Below, piece after piece: positions 1 to 9,596 of a stretch of 64,000 nucleotides of DNA; position 1 is the first letter of the stretch, and the number at the start of each line of letters is the position of its first letter. This DNA comes from CALMKX01 sp044869955 (GTDB lineage: Bacteria; Acidobacteriota; Thermoanaerobaculia; Multivoradales; SZUA-115): assembly GCA_044869955.1 (NCBI GenBank), contig JBIOYC010000060.1, positions 1 through 64,000 of the forward strand. The letters are read 5' to 3'. A program made the position numbers and the translations under genes. The notes below the pieces were generated by a model. That model ran no database searches, was not told the origin of the DNA, and was given only the letters and a program-made list of their open reading frames with translations.

Positions 1-969
<969 letters not shown>

Positions 970-980
970 AGCTATCCTCG

Positions 981-3077
981 ATGCCCGCTCTCGACGATCT
1001 CTTCCACCCCCGTTCCGTGGCGGTGCTCGGAGCCTCGCGCAAGCGCGACTCGATCGGCTTCGCGCTGGTCAGGAACCTGCTCGACGCCGACTTCGCCGGC
1101 ACCATCTTTCCGGTCAACCCCCACGCCGAGGTGATCTCCTGCCTCAAGTGCTACCCCTCGGTGACGGCGATCTCCGACCCGGTCGACCTGGCGGTGGTGG
1201 CGGTCCCCAAGGCCGCCGTACCCGCCACCATCGACGAATGTCTGGCCAAGGGCGTCAAGGGGTTGGTGGTGATCACCGCCGGCTTCGGCGAGACCGGCGC
1301 CGAGGGTGCCGAGCGCGAGAGGGCTCTGCGCGAAAGGGTCCGGGCGGCGGGGGTACGCCTGGTCGGCCCGAACTGCATGGGCATCATCAACACCCACCCC
1401 GGCGTGCGCCTGAATGCCACCTTCGCCCCGGTGGCGGCTCGGCCGGGTCACCTCGGCTTCGTCAGCCAGTCGGGGGCCCTCGGCGTGGCGATCTTGAACC
1501 TCGCCGCCGACCTCGGCGTGGGACTCACCCAGTTCGTCTCGATGGGCAACAAGGCGGACGTCTCGGGCAACGACCTGCTCGAGCTCTGGGAGAACGACCC
1601 GGACACGCGAATCATCGCCATGTACCTGGAGTCGTTCGGCAACCCCCGGCGCTTCGCCGAGATCTCCCGGCGGGTGGCGACCAAGAAGCCGATCCTGGTG
1701 GTCAAGTCCGGCCGCACCGCTGAGGGGGCGCGGGCCGCCTCGAGCCACACCGGCGCCCTGGCCGGTCCCGACGTCACCATCTCGGCCCTGCTCGACCAGT
1801 GCGGCGTGCTGCGCGCCGACACCATCGACGAGCTCTTCGATCTCGCCCGGGCCCTCGACCGCTGCTCCCTCCCGGCCGGCGAGCGAGTGGCGGTCGTCAC
1901 CAACGCCGGGGGCCCCGGGATCATGGCGACCGACTCCTGCGTCGGCCTGGGCCTCAGGATGGCCGAGCTGACGCCGGAAACCAGGGCGCGGCTGGCCGCC
2001 TTCCTACCGCCCGAGGCGAGCCTCGCCAACCCGGTCGACATGATCGCCTCGGCCGATGAGGAGAGCTACGCCCGGTCCCTCGCGGCGGTGCTCGAGGATC
2101 CGGGGGTGGACATGGTGATGGCGATCAACGTCACGCCCCTGCTGACCAACCCGATGGCGATCCTCGAGGCGATCTCGTCCGCTGCTCGCGACGCCACCAA
2201 GCCGGTGCTCGCCGTGATCATGGCCGGGGAGGATTTCTACGAGGAGATCCAGGAGCGCGCGGTGCCTCCACCGGTGTATCGCTTCCCCGAACCGGCGGCC
2301 CGAGCCCTGGCCAAAATGGCCCGCTACGCCGCCTGGCGCGCTCGCCCGCAGGACCACACCCGCCTCGAGCCGCCGGTCGACCACGCCGGGCTCGAGGACC
2401 TCTTCGCCGCCCATGGCCCTGGCTACCTGCCGGCCCCGGCGGCCTTCCGCGCGCTCGCGCTGGCCGGCATTCCGACCCTCGCCTGGCGGGCAGCGGCGGA
2501 CGCGGCCGGGGCCGCCGCCGCCGCTGCGGAGATCGGCTTCCCGGTGGCCTTGAAGGCCGATGCGCCGGGGCTGGTGCACAAGAGCGAGCTGGGCGCGGTG
2601 GCCCTCGGCCTCGAAAGCGAGGACGAGGTGCGGCAAGCCGCCCTCGGTATGGCGGAGCGCCTCTCTGCCCACGGCCTGGCGGAGCCGACCTTCCTGGTGC
2701 AGGAAATGGTCGGCGGCGGCCACGAGGTGATCTTCGGCCTGACCAGCGACGAACGATTCGGCCCAGTGCTGCTCTTCGGGCTCGGCGGCAAGTACGTGGA
2801 GGTGTTCCGGGACGTGCGCTTCGGCGTGCCGCCGCTGTCGGGGATCGACGCCGAGGAGATGATCCGCGGCATCCGCGGAGTAAGCCTGTTGACCGGGGTG
2901 CGGGGCGAGGCGGCGGCCGATCTGGCCTTGCTCCGCGAGGTCTTGCTGCGCCTCTCCGACCTCGCCGCCCATCACCCTCGGCTCGTCGAGCTCGACGTCA
3001 ACCCCTTCCTGGCGGCTCCGCCCGGAGGGTCTGCCGTCGCGCTCGACGTCAGGATCCGGCTGGCCCCCCCTACTTGA
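981..3077 (+). CDS. ADP-forming acyl/acetyl-CoA synthetase, fused alpha-beta type
   Basis: The 698-residue protein has the layout of NDP-forming acyl-CoA synthetases. It has an N-terminal Rossmann CoA-binding domain (PRSVAVLGAS, about 1-130), two succinyl-CoA-synthetase-like flavodoxin domains with the phospho-histidine context SSHTGALAG near residue 257, and a C-terminal ATP-grasp domain (about 470-690, including FPVALKADAPGLVHKSE). Such enzymes interconvert acyl-CoA, ADP and phosphate with acid, ATP and CoA in the cytoplasm. There is no GNAT domain, so it is not a Pat-type protein acetyltransferase. The start matches the family N terminus. The 3' end overlaps the convergent cyclophilin gene by 8 bp. 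The acyl substrate cannot be told from sequence. Confidence 0.88.
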   Translation: MPALDDLFHPRSVAVLGASRKRDSIGFALVRNLLDADFAGTIFPVNPHAEVISCLKCYPSVTAISDPVDLAVVAVPKAAVPATIDECLAKGVKGLVVITAGFGETGAEGAERERALRERVRAAGVRLVGPNCMGIINTHPGVRLNATFAPVAARPGHLGFVSQSGALGVAILNLAADLGVGLTQFVSMGNKADVSGNDLLELWENDPDTRIIAMYLESFGNPRRFAEISRRVATKKPILVVKSGRTAEGARAASSHTGALAGPDVTISALLDQCGVLRADTIDELFDLARALDRCSLPAGERVAVVTNAGGPGIMATDSCVGLGLRMAELTPETRARLAAFLPPEASLANPVDMIASADEESYARSLAAVLEDPGVDMVMAINVTPLLTNPMAILEAISSAARDATKPVLAVIMAGEDFYEEIQERAVPPPVYRFPEPAARALAKMARYAAWRARPQDHTRLEPPVDHAGLEDLFAAHGPGYLPAPAAFRALALAGIPTLAWRAAADAAGAAAAAAEIGFPVALKADAPGLVHKSELGAVALGLESEDEVRQAALGMAERLSAHGLAEPTFLVQEMVGGGHEVIFGLTSDERFGPVLLFGLGGKYVEVFRDVRFGVPPLSGIDAEEMIRGIRGVSLLTGVRGEAAADLALLREVLLRLSDLAAHHPRLVELDVNPFLAAPPGGSAVALDVRIRLAPPT

Positions 3078-3636
3078 GGTAGGCCTTCTTGACCACGATC
3101 GGCTCGAGGGGCACGTTCTGGTGCCCGGCCCGGCTGCCGGTGGTCACCTTGGCGATGGCGTCCACCACGTCCATCCCCGCCGAGACCTTGCCGAACACGG
3201 CATAGCCCCAGCCGCCGCCGGCGGGCTGGTCCAGACCCTTGTTGTCGACCAGGTTGATGAAGAACTGGCTGGTGGCGCTGTTGGGATCGTTGGTACGGGC
3301 CATCGAGAGGGTGCCACGGGCGTTCGAGAGACCGTTCTTGGCCTCGTTCTCGATCGGCGGTCGGGTGGCCTTCTGCTCCATCTCGGCGGTGAAGCCGCCG
3401 CCCTGGATCATGAAGCCGGGGATCACCCGATGGAAGATGGTGCCGTCGAAGTGACCCGACTTGACGTAGGCGAGGAAGTTCTCGACCGTCTTCGGGGCCT
3501 TCTCCGGCCACAGCTCGATGGTGATGTTGCCCTTGGTGGTCTCGAAGACCACGGTGGGGTTGGCTGCAGCCGGCTTGTCGCCGGTCTCGCCGGCGGCGAT
3601 CACGGCGAGCAGGAACAGGGGTACGCTCAAGTTCAT
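3070..3636 (-). CDS. Peptidyl-prolyl cis-trans isomerase, cyclophilin type, exported
   Basis: This 188-residue cyclophilin has a hydrophobic N terminus (MNLSVPLFLLAVIAAG) that looks like a signal sequence, so it probably acts in the periplasm. The core motifs FHRVIPGFMIQGG, the NARGTLSMART substrate-binding stretch and the SQFFINL segment are all present, as expected for an active PpiA/PpiB-like proline isomerase. An upstream in-frame ATG at 3786 exists, but the start at 3636 is chosen because GGAGGAGG lies directly upstream and because it begins at the signal peptide. The start codon overlaps the start of the divergent mobA-like gene within one CATG. Confidence 0.92.
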   Translation of the reverse strand: MNLSVPLFLLAVIAAGETGDKPAAANPTVVFETTKGNITIELWPEKAPKTVENFLAYVKSGHFDGTIFHRVIPGFMIQGGGFTAEMEQKATRPPIENEAKNGLSNARGTLSMARTNDPNSATSQFFINLVDNKGLDQPAGGGWGYAVFGKVSAGMDVVDAIAKVTTGSRAGHQNVPLEPIVVKKAYLK

Positions 3637-4285
3637 GGACCTCCTCCAGGCGGCGCGGCGCCGCCCTGAAAGCGACTCCGACCAGGAAGCGGCGGGAGCC
3701 CGTCGCGAGCGGGCGCATGCTAGCACGCCGCCCGCGCTGGGCCTGGTGCTCGCGGGGGGGGCCTCGAGCCGCATGGGCCGAGACAAGGCCCTGCTGGAGC
3801 TGGACGGCGAGAGCCTCGTGGCCGCCGCCGCCAGGCGCCTCGAAGCCGCCCTCGGAGAGGTGGTCGTGGCCGACGCGGGGCGGGGCTACCTGCCCGGCCG
3901 ACGATCGGTGGCCGACGGCCCGGGCCGGGGCCCGGCGGCAGGCTTGCTGGGGGCCGCTGCGGCCTTCCCGAGCCGTCCCCTCCTCGCCCTGGCGTGCGAT
4001 CTGCCCGGGATCCCCGTGAGCCTGCTCGCTCACCTCGCCACCAGCTCGGCCGACTGGACGGTTCCGGCCACGGCGCGCGGCCTCGAGCCTCTCTGCGCCC
4101 TCTACCGGCCTCGTGCCCTCGAGCTCGTGGCGCGGCGGGTCGCTACCGGTCGCTTCGATCTCCGCGGGCTGGTCGAGGAGGCCGGCCTCGAGGTGAGGGT
4201 GATCGGTCCGGCCGAGCTCACGGCCTTCGGTCCCCCCGAGCGGCTGTTCGCGAACTGGAACCGCCCGCAGGACGTGAGCGGCTAG
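3635..4285 (+). CDS. mobA: Molybdenum cofactor guanylyltransferase MobA-like
   Basis: MobA transfers GMP from GTP to molybdopterin. The nucleotide-binding signature LVLAGGASSRMGRDKALL is at about residues 37-54, followed by GPAAGLLGA and the metal-site segment LACDLPGIP. Length from this start is 216 residues, slightly longer than usual because about 33 residues precede the signature. The only in-frame ATG close to the domain is at 3635, inside the CATG shared with the divergent cyclophilin. No in-frame ATG, GTG or TTG lies between it and the domain, so a CTG start at 3737 is the alternative. Other moa/moe genes are not in the window, so the MobA rather than another nucleotidyltransferase assignment rests on the sequence alone. 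Confidence 0.8.
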   Translation: MDLLQAARRRPESDSDQEAAGARRERAHASTPPALGLVLAGGASSRMGRDKALLELDGESLVAAAARRLEAALGEVVVADAGRGYLPGRRSVADGPGRGPAAGLLGAAAAFPSRPLLALACDLPGIPVSLLAHLATSSADWTVPATARGLEPLCALYRPRALELVARRVATGRFDLRGLVEEAGLEVRVIGPAELTAFGPPERLFANWNRPQDVSG

Positions 4286-4608
4286 CCGTTCATCTCGGCC
4301 GGCGGGTTCCCGGCGTGCGCCGCCATCTCGCGGAGGAAGTCGAAGCGATAGATGCCCGTGCCATGGCCGTCCGAGAAGACCAGCGAGAGGCCGTAGTTGC
4401 CCACCGGCTCGATCCTGGTCAGCTCGACGGGCGAGCTCGGTGAGTGGAAGCGCACCTTGGTGGCGTCGTGACCCTGGCAGACGGCGCAGGGGCACCAACC
4501 GCGGAGCTGGTCGTAGGCGATCTCGAGGGTCTGGCCGTCGTTCCAGGTCAGGCGCAGGCGGTGGTCGTCGGGTAGACGACGAGCCTCGGTCAGAAGAAGG
4601 GGCGGCAT
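4282..4608 (-). CDS. DUF971 domain protein
   Basis: A 108-residue protein with the DUF971 / gamma-butyrobetaine-hydroxylase N-terminal-like fold: LRLTWNDGQ, the CPCAVCQG cysteine cluster, IEPVGNYGLSLVFSDGH and the final GIYRFDFLRE block. The three cysteines (CPCxxC) suggest metal or Fe-S binding; relatives are often near Fe-S or Mrp genes, but the biochemical role is unsettled. The gene overlaps mobA by 3 bp tail to tail. A TGC-TAGGAT element ends 7 nt before the ATG, so the transcript may be leaderless. Confidence 0.85.
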   Translation of the reverse strand: MPPLLLTEARRLPDDHRLRLTWNDGQTLEIAYDQLRGWCPCAVCQGHDATKVRFHSPSSPVELTRIEPVGNYGLSLVFSDGHGTGIYRFDFLREMAAHAGNPPAEMNG

Positions 4609-4615
4609 CCCGGCG

Positions 4616-4624
4616 ATCCTAGCA
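4616..4624 (-). promoter_or_regulatory. Extended -10 element of the DUF971 gene
   Basis: Reading on the minus strand, TGC-TAGGAT lies 7 nt from the ATG at 4608. A start site about 6-8 nt downstream of the hexamer would coincide with the start codon. No -35 box is obvious. It is one of about eleven similar cases in this window. Confidence 0.45.
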
Positions 4625-4724
4625 GCCGGAGAGGAATAGCGCCGCGGCCGGCCCTTGTTGTCCGGGGCAGGCCCACGACCCGGGCCGGACCCATCCCGAT
4701 CGTCTCATCCGAGGAGACCCTCCC

Positions 4725-5333
4725 ATGAAAAGACTGCTCACCTTGATGCTTCTGCTTTTCCCCACCGCCGCCCTCGCTCAGGGCGGACAATTCGAGCTGA
4801 CCCCCACCCTCATCTACCGCTTCCAGGGCGACATCGACGTCGACGACCGCAACTTCCTCGACGAGAGCCTGGACATCGAGGAGGGCGAGGCCTTCGGCAT
4901 CCGCATCGACATCCCCATCAACGACAATTTCCAGATCGAGCTCCTCGCCGACCGGCAGGAGACCGAGCTCTCCGTCTCCGGTGGCCTGTTCGAGGACGAC
5001 AGCCGCTTCGCGGACCTCGACCTCGACTACTACCACGTCGGTGGCCTGTGGCAATTCGGCAGCGGCCAGGTCAAGCCCTTCGTAGTAGCCAGCATCGGCC
5101 TTGCCCGCCTAGAAATCGACCTGCCGGGCACCCAGACCGAGGACCGGCTATCCGGTAGCCTCGGTGGCGGCGCGAAGATCTTCTTCGGCGAGCACGTGGG
5201 CGTGCGCCTCGAGGGGCGCGGCTACTGGATCGATCTGGAAGAGGACGACGACGATGACGACCACGACCGCTGGGAGGACGAGAGCTCGATCTCCCAGGGC
5301 GAGGCCAGCGTCGGCCTCATCTTCGCCTGGTGA
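4725..5333 (+). CDS. Outer-membrane beta-barrel protein
   Basis: This 202-residue protein starts with a clear signal peptide (MKRLLTLMLLLFPTAALA, cleavage expected before QGG). Alternating polar/hydrophobic strands follow (FELTPTLIYRF, FQIELLADRQETELSV, VKPFVVASIGLARLEIDL, GVRLEGRGYWIDL), and it ends in an aromatic residue (IFAW), typical of small outer-membrane barrels. A run of acidic residues, EEDDDDDDHDRWEDE near residues 172-186, lies between the last strands and is probably a surface loop. The 3' end overlaps the convergent hydrolase by 17 bp. No specific porin family can be named. Confidence 0.75.
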   Translation: MKRLLTLMLLLFPTAALAQGGQFELTPTLIYRFQGDIDVDDRNFLDESLDIEEGEAFGIRIDIPINDNFQIELLADRQETELSVSGGLFEDDSRFADLDLDYYHVGGLWQFGSGQVKPFVVASIGLARLEIDLPGTQTEDRLSGSLGGGAKIFFGEHVGVRLEGRGYWIDLEEDDDDDDHDRWEDESSISQGEASVGLIFAW

Positions 5334-6552
5334 CCCAGCTCGCCTGGTGATCCACCTCGAGGTCGTGCGGCCGCCGGGCGACGAGCAGGAACTTCGAGTC
5401 CTGCTCCGTCCGGCGGAAGCCGAGGAGGTGGAAGATCTCGAGGGCGTACCAGCGGGCGATCTTGCGGTTCACGCGGTAGGTCGCCCGCCGCTCGGGATGG
5501 CGGGTGACGCCGGGCAGCCAGTGGACGATCGAGTCCGCCTGGAGCCGGCGCAGCACCGCCGATAGCTTGAGCCAAAAGGGGTTGAAGCCCTTCACGAGGA
5601 AGAAGCCGTCATCGCCGAGGGGCTGGTAGAGGGGCATCAGGATCCGGCCCTCCTCGGGGCTCCGTACCGGCCCCCTGCGGTCGCGGGCGAGGGGCTGGCC
5701 CTTCTGCACCGGCTTGAAGTTGGTGTAACCCGGATCCATGCGGAAGCGGTCCTCGGCCTTGATGGCGTGGCGGTAACGGACCTCCGTCACCCGCGGCAGC
5801 CCCGCCCCGGAAGCCTTGAGGGTGGCGAGGACCCGGCCGGGTGCGCCGAGCTTCTTGCCGTCGATCAGGCCGGCCGTTTCGAGGGCGATCCAGATCGCCG
5901 CCTCGGCGTTCTCGACGCTGGTGGGCGCGTCGTGCTGCCCGCTCTCGAAGGCGATGGTGGTATGGCCCAGATCCGACAGGAAGGAGAGCAGGGTACCCTC
6001 CAGCTGCTCTTCGAGCCCCACCACCACCGGCACCGGCAGGCGACGGGCGAAGGCGCGGTTGGGCAGGGTGTCGCACAGCACCGCGAAGGGCGCGCCCGCC
6101 CCCGAGGTCGAGTGGAGGTCCAGCACGTAGGTCCGCCCGCGGGCGCTCGTGAAGGCGGCCTCGAGCTCCCGAAAGAGCTCGGCCTGCTCGCGGTCTTCCG
6201 GCAGGGCATCCGGTGCCTCGGCCGCGCGGGAGATCTCCTGGATGCGGCTGGTGAGCCACAGACGGTTCAGATCCCTGGCCACGTAGCGGCGGCCGGCGGA
6301 GATCGCCGCCAGGTTGCCCTTGAGCGCGATCAGATCGCCCGCGATCTCGGCGGCGCGGGGAGTCAGCTCGGCGACCACCCGCTCGAGGGCCGCCACTCCC
6401 GAAGGCTCGTTGCCGTGGATGCCACCGATGGCGACCAGGGTGGGCCCTGGCCTTCCACCCTGGATCCGGCCGATCAGCCGAGGGGGCCGCGCGGCCGGGG
6501 GCGGCGGCACCGGGAGCACCGACACATGGGGCTCTGCGGTCAGCGCGTCCAT
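5317..6552 (-). CDS. Aspartoacylase / succinylglutamate desuccinylase family zinc hydrolase
   Basis: A 411-residue member of the M14-like AstE/AspA family. Zinc ligands are visible as HGNE (His46, Glu49) and DLHSTS (His147). RDLNRLW near 93 is the substrate-carboxylate motif, and Glu203 in FESGQH is the likely catalytic base. It should hydrolyse an N-acyl amide or amino-acid conjugate in the cytoplasm. No arginine-catabolism genes are nearby, so the substrate is unknown. It follows the ketoacyl-synthase gene by 10 bp on the same strand and is probably co-transcribed. TAGAAT, which includes the stop codon of that gene, also lies 7 nt before this ATG. Confidence 0.82.
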   Translation of the reverse strand: MDALTAEPHVSVLPVPPPPAARPPRLIGRIQGGRPGPTLVAIGGIHGNEPSGVAALERVVAELTPRAAEIAGDLIALKGNLAAISAGRRYVARDLNRLWLTSRIQEISRAAEAPDALPEDREQAELFRELEAAFTSARGRTYVLDLHSTSGAGAPFAVLCDTLPNRAFARRLPVPVVVGLEEQLEGTLLSFLSDLGHTTIAFESGQHDAPTSVENAEAAIWIALETAGLIDGKKLGAPGRVLATLKASGAGLPRVTEVRYRHAIKAEDRFRMDPGYTNFKPVQKGQPLARDRRGPVRSPEEGRILMPLYQPLGDDGFFLVKGFNPFWLKLSAVLRRLQADSIVHWLPGVTRHPERRATYRVNRKIARWYALEIFHLLGFRRTEQDSKFLLVARRPHDLEVDHQASWVTRRR

Positions 6553-6562
6553 GGCTCGGATT

Positions 6563-8137
6563 CTAGCCGATCCGCTCCGCAGGCCAGGGCCGTGAGATCA
6601 CGCAGGCATTGATGCCGCCCACTCCCATCGAAAGCTTACCGGCCAGCCCCTTCGGGATGTCGCAGGCGCGATTGAAGACGAAGCGCTGGTGGACCCGGCC
6701 GATCTCGTGGTTGAGCTCCGCCTCGGCCAACGGTGTCGGGAAGAGGTGGCCGGCCTCGTAGCCCAGGTACTGTGCGGTCAGCTCCCAGCCCCCCGCCGCT
6801 CCCATGCCGTGGCCGAAGGTGCCCTTGCGGGCGGTGACCAGGACGGTCTCGGGGAGCAGGTCCCGGATGTTCTCGACCTCGAGGTAGTCACCCGGGGTAG
6901 CGGTGGCGTGGAGGTCCCAGGTCGCCAGGTCGGCCGGCTGGGCACCGCTGCGCTGGAGCGCCTGGTGCACCGCCGCGATCGGGCCCTCCTTCGAGGGAGT
7001 GATGATGTGGTCGGCGTCGGCGGTCACTCCCACCGCGACCGGCTCGAGGCCGAGGGGACGGAAGCCGCGGGCCGAGAAGTGCTCGTAGTCGCCTAGCACC
7101 CAGAGAGCACAGCCACCGCTGACGTGGGTGCCGCGCAGGCCGGAGAGGGGCTTCGAGACCTCCCGACTGGCGGCGAGCACCCGGGCGTTGTAGAAGGCGC
7201 CGACGGTGAGGGGGTGGGGAGCGGGGTCCGAGGCCCCGAGCACCACTGCCTTGGCCTCACCTCGCGAGATCGCGTCCATCGCCAGCTTCAACGTCACGCC
7301 GAAGGTCGAGCAGGCGGCCACCGGCGCGAACACGGCTCCGGTCAGCTGACCCAACATCGAGATCTGTGACGCCGGTGTGTTGGAGATGTTCCACAACAGG
7401 TTGGCCGAGCAGGCGCGCCACGGCGGGTCAGGGGCTTCCCAGCGCTGCTTCAAGCGCGCGTAGCGCCGCTGCTTCTCCTTGAGCAGGCTGATCTTGCCGC
7501 TCTCGACCGAGCCCTCGACGGTCAGGCTCTCGATCTCGGAGAGCTCCGCGAGGTATTGCCCGAGGGCCGCCGAACGCCGCATCCAATGGTCCCACCAGCG
7601 CTCCTCGGCCTCCTCCTTCTCCTCGTCGGCGACCTGTGAAGGATCGGGGGGCGCCTCGACGTCGATTTGTTGGCCGTCGAGGTGGGCCGCCAGCGCGGGG
7701 TTGCGCAGGGGGTTCGACCAGAAGCGGTTCCAGCGACGCTGAGCCCGGTGGAGATCGAGGGTGATCCGGCTGATGGTCGGGAGGTTGCCCAGGCCGGTAC
7801 CGATGTAGACGTGGGCCTGCCCTCGAAGCCGCCGCAGCTCCTCTTCGAGGCCCGGGGTCCCTTCGAGGCATTGGATGAAGGCACCCACTGCGAAGAGGGT
7901 GGTGGTGTCCATCTTGTCGGCGAGCTGGGGGAATCGGTTCGGGCGGAAACGGGCGTCGATCCAGGCCTTGTAGTCCTCGAAACGGAACTCCGGCTGTCCA
8001 ACCAGGAAGTTGCTGGGCCCGAAGCCCTCGAAGGGGGAGAACCAGGACTCGGCCGCCTCCAGGTTCTCGCGAAAGCGAGCAATATTGGGTGACCGGGGAG
8101 CGACGATCCCCCAGCCGTAGACCCCGACTCTGCGCAC
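6563..8137 (-). CDS. Beta-ketoacyl-ACP synthase-like enzyme with a large insertion
   Basis: A 524-residue thiolase-fold condensing enzyme. The KAS I/II triad is complete: Cys276 in VAACSTFG, His410 in DLHATATPGD and His443 in FGHGMGAAGG. It is about 110 residues longer than a normal FabF because of a charged, helical insertion at about 130-250. The start is GTG with GGGAGG upstream. No ACP, reductase or malonyl transferase lies nearby, so it is not part of the standard fab cluster. The adjacent AstE-like hydrolase could act on its product or on an acyl conjugate, but that is inference. A specialised-lipid or polyketide-type role is possible. Confidence 0.82.
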   Translation of the reverse strand: MRRVGVYGWGIVAPRSPNIARFRENLEAAESWFSPFEGFGPSNFLVGQPEFRFEDYKAWIDARFRPNRFPQLADKMDTTTLFAVGAFIQCLEGTPGLEEELRRLRGQAHVYIGTGLGNLPTISRITLDLHRAQRRWNRFWSNPLRNPALAAHLDGQQIDVEAPPDPSQVADEEKEEAEERWWDHWMRRSAALGQYLAELSEIESLTVEGSVESGKISLLKEKQRRYARLKQRWEAPDPPWRACSANLLWNISNTPASQISMLGQLTGAVFAPVAACSTFGVTLKLAMDAISRGEAKAVVLGASDPAPHPLTVGAFYNARVLAASREVSKPLSGLRGTHVSGGCALWVLGDYEHFSARGFRPLGLEPVAVGVTADADHIITPSKEGPIAAVHQALQRSGAQPADLATWDLHATATPGDYLEVENIRDLLPETVLVTARKGTFGHGMGAAGGWELTAQYLGYEAGHLFPTPLAEAELNHEIGRVHQRFVFNRACDIPKGLAGKLSMGVGGINACVISRPWPAERIG

Positions 8138-8242
8138 GAAAGCACCTCCCGGCAGGCGGCCACGTGGCCGTTGAGTCGGGAATGTTATCCGAGTTGCAGG
8201 GTCCAGACTCGGGTGGCGAACCGTGGCGGTGCCGGCCCCCGG

Positions 8243-8590
8243 TCAAGGTGGATCGACCGTACCCTGGGGTGTCCAGGGACCGCAGCGGAGAAGACGCCAG
8301 GCGGTGCGGAGCGTGCCGCCGAAGGCTCCGTAGCGGGCGATCGCCGCCTCTCCGTAGTGGCTGCAGCTGGGGGTGAAGCGGCAGCGCACACCCATCGCCG
8401 GCATCAGCGGTGAGAGGGTGCGCTGGTAGAGGTGGATGGCACCGAGCAGGGCGTGCGCCGAGAGCTGCTTCTGCGGCACCCGGGTCAGATCGAGGGTGAG
8501 GAGGAGGGCGGCGGCGAGCAGGATCCGCCGCCCCCAGCGGGGCCTCGGCTGCGGGGCCGGGGATGCCTCGGTCAGAGCTTGTCGGCCCAC
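8243..8590 (-). CDS. yidD: YidD family membrane insertion factor, paralogue 1
   Basis: The C-terminal ~65 residues carry the YidD signature: an amphipathic LYQRTLSPLMP helix, CRFTPSCSHYGEAAIARYG and CGPWTPQGTVDPP. YidD assists YidC in membrane-protein insertion. The chosen GTG start gives 115 residues and overlaps the upstream DUF4870 gene by 19 bp. The N-terminal extension includes a hydrophobic stretch (ILLAAALLLTLDL) that the second YidD in this window lacks. The gene is away from the rpmH-rnpA-yidC cluster, where the other copy sits at 30183-30389. Start choice is uncertain. Confidence 0.82.
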   Translation of the reverse strand: MGRQALTEASPAPQPRPRWGRRILLAAALLLTLDLTRVPQKQLSAHALLGAIHLYQRTLSPLMPAMGVRCRFTPSCSHYGEAAIARYGAFGGTLRTAWRLLRCGPWTPQGTVDPP

Positions 8591-8940
8591 TCGCTGATGC
8601 CGGGGATGGTCAGCCGCCCGCCGTTGATGCCCTTGAGGATCATCATCACGTGCAGGATCAGGACGCCGATGGCGAGCACGGGAATCGCGAAGACCGTCAC
8701 GCAGCCGACGCCGGGGATCGAGGTCAGGATGCCCAGGCCGACGAAGAGGATGACCTCGACGACGAAGAGCACCAGGCCGTGCTTGGCATGCCACTGCACC
8801 TCCTTGTCGTCCTTCTCGAGCAGCAGGGGGACGAGAAAGATGATGTAGGCGAGGGCGATCATGATGTTGCGGTTGTCGCTGGCGCCCGCCGGCGGCGGAG
8901 CGCCGGGGGCAGGGGGCGGGGTGTATTGGGGCTCGCTCAT
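8572..8940 (-). CDS. DUF4870-type small membrane protein
   Basis: A 122-residue protein with a proline-rich N terminus (about 1-25) followed by hydrophobic segments around IMIALAYIIFLVPLLL, LVLFVVEVILFVGLGILTSI and VFAIPVLAIGVLILHVMMI, with the WHAKHGLVLF motif seen in DUF4870 (Tic20-like) proteins. It should be an inner-membrane protein of unknown function. The start at 8940 is preferred over 8979 because AGGAGG sits 8 nt upstream. It overlaps the following yidD and lies downstream of yigZ and the bacillithiol genes. Confidence 0.78.
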   Translation of the reverse strand: MSEPQYTPPPAPGAPPPAGASDNRNIMIALAYIIFLVPLLLEKDDKEVQWHAKHGLVLFVVEVILFVGLGILTSIPGVGCVTVFAIPVLAIGVLILHVMMILKGINGGRLTIPGISEWADKL

Positions 8941-9004
8941 GGTCGGTCCCTCCTGGGCTGGCGCAGAGGCGGCAGCCATTGTCTTTTGGTAGATCGCGAA
9001 GAGT

Positions 9005-9592
9005 CTATCGAAGATCTGGCGTGGGCTCCAATCCTAGATCGGCGAGGGCTGCCAACAAGGCTTGCCGCCGCCCGTCGGTGACCGCCAGCACCAGCCGGGC
9101 CTCGGCGCCGTACTCCTCGGCCACCAGCTCCACCTCGGGCGGACGCAGCAGGCGCTTGACCGCGCCGATCTTCTCGTAGGGCAGACGCAACGAGACCTCC
9201 ACCCGCTCGAGCTTCTCGACCACCGGCAGGCCCTCGAGGGCCAGCCGCACGGCTCCGGCGTAGGCTCTGGCCAGCCCGCCCTTGCCGAGCTTGACGCCGC
9301 CGAACCAGCGCACGACGACGGCGATCACCTGCGTCAGGCCGGCTCCCCGCAGGACCTGGAGCATGGGCATGCCCGCCGTGCCCATCGGCTCGCCGGCATC
9401 CGAGCTGCGCTCCTCGGGTGCCCGGCCGAGCCGCCAGGCGAAGCAGCAGTGGCTGGCGTCGGCATGGCGGGCACGGATCTCTTCGACGAGGCCTTCCGCC
9501 TCGCCGCGATCCTCGACCGGCCGCACGAAGGCGAGGAAGACCGAGCCCTTCTCGCGCAGCTCCGCCTCGGCGGCTCGAGCGGGCACCCGCAC
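9005..9592 (-). CDS. yigZ: YigZ / IMPACT family protein (UPF0029)
   Basis: The 195-residue sequence has the YigZ fold. An IMPACT domain contains DASHCCFAWRLG, SDAGEPMGTAGMPML and VVRWFGGVKLGKGGLARAY, and a C-terminal ferredoxin-like domain follows. Eukaryotic IMPACT modulates GCN2, while the bacterial role is poorly defined and probably linked to translation. It starts with GTG 4 bp after the bshA stop, so it is in the bacillithiol transcription unit. The link to thiol metabolism is positional only. Confidence 0.88.
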   Translation of the reverse strand: MRVPARAAEAELREKGSVFLAFVRPVEDRGEAEGLVEEIRARHADASHCCFAWRLGRAPEERSSDAGEPMGTAGMPMLQVLRGAGLTQVIAVVVRWFGGVKLGKGGLARAYAGAVRLALEGLPVVEKLERVEVSLRLPYEKIGAVKRLLRPPEVELVAEEYGAEARLVLAVTDGRRQALLAALADLGLEPTPDLR

Positions 9593-9596
9593 GGCT

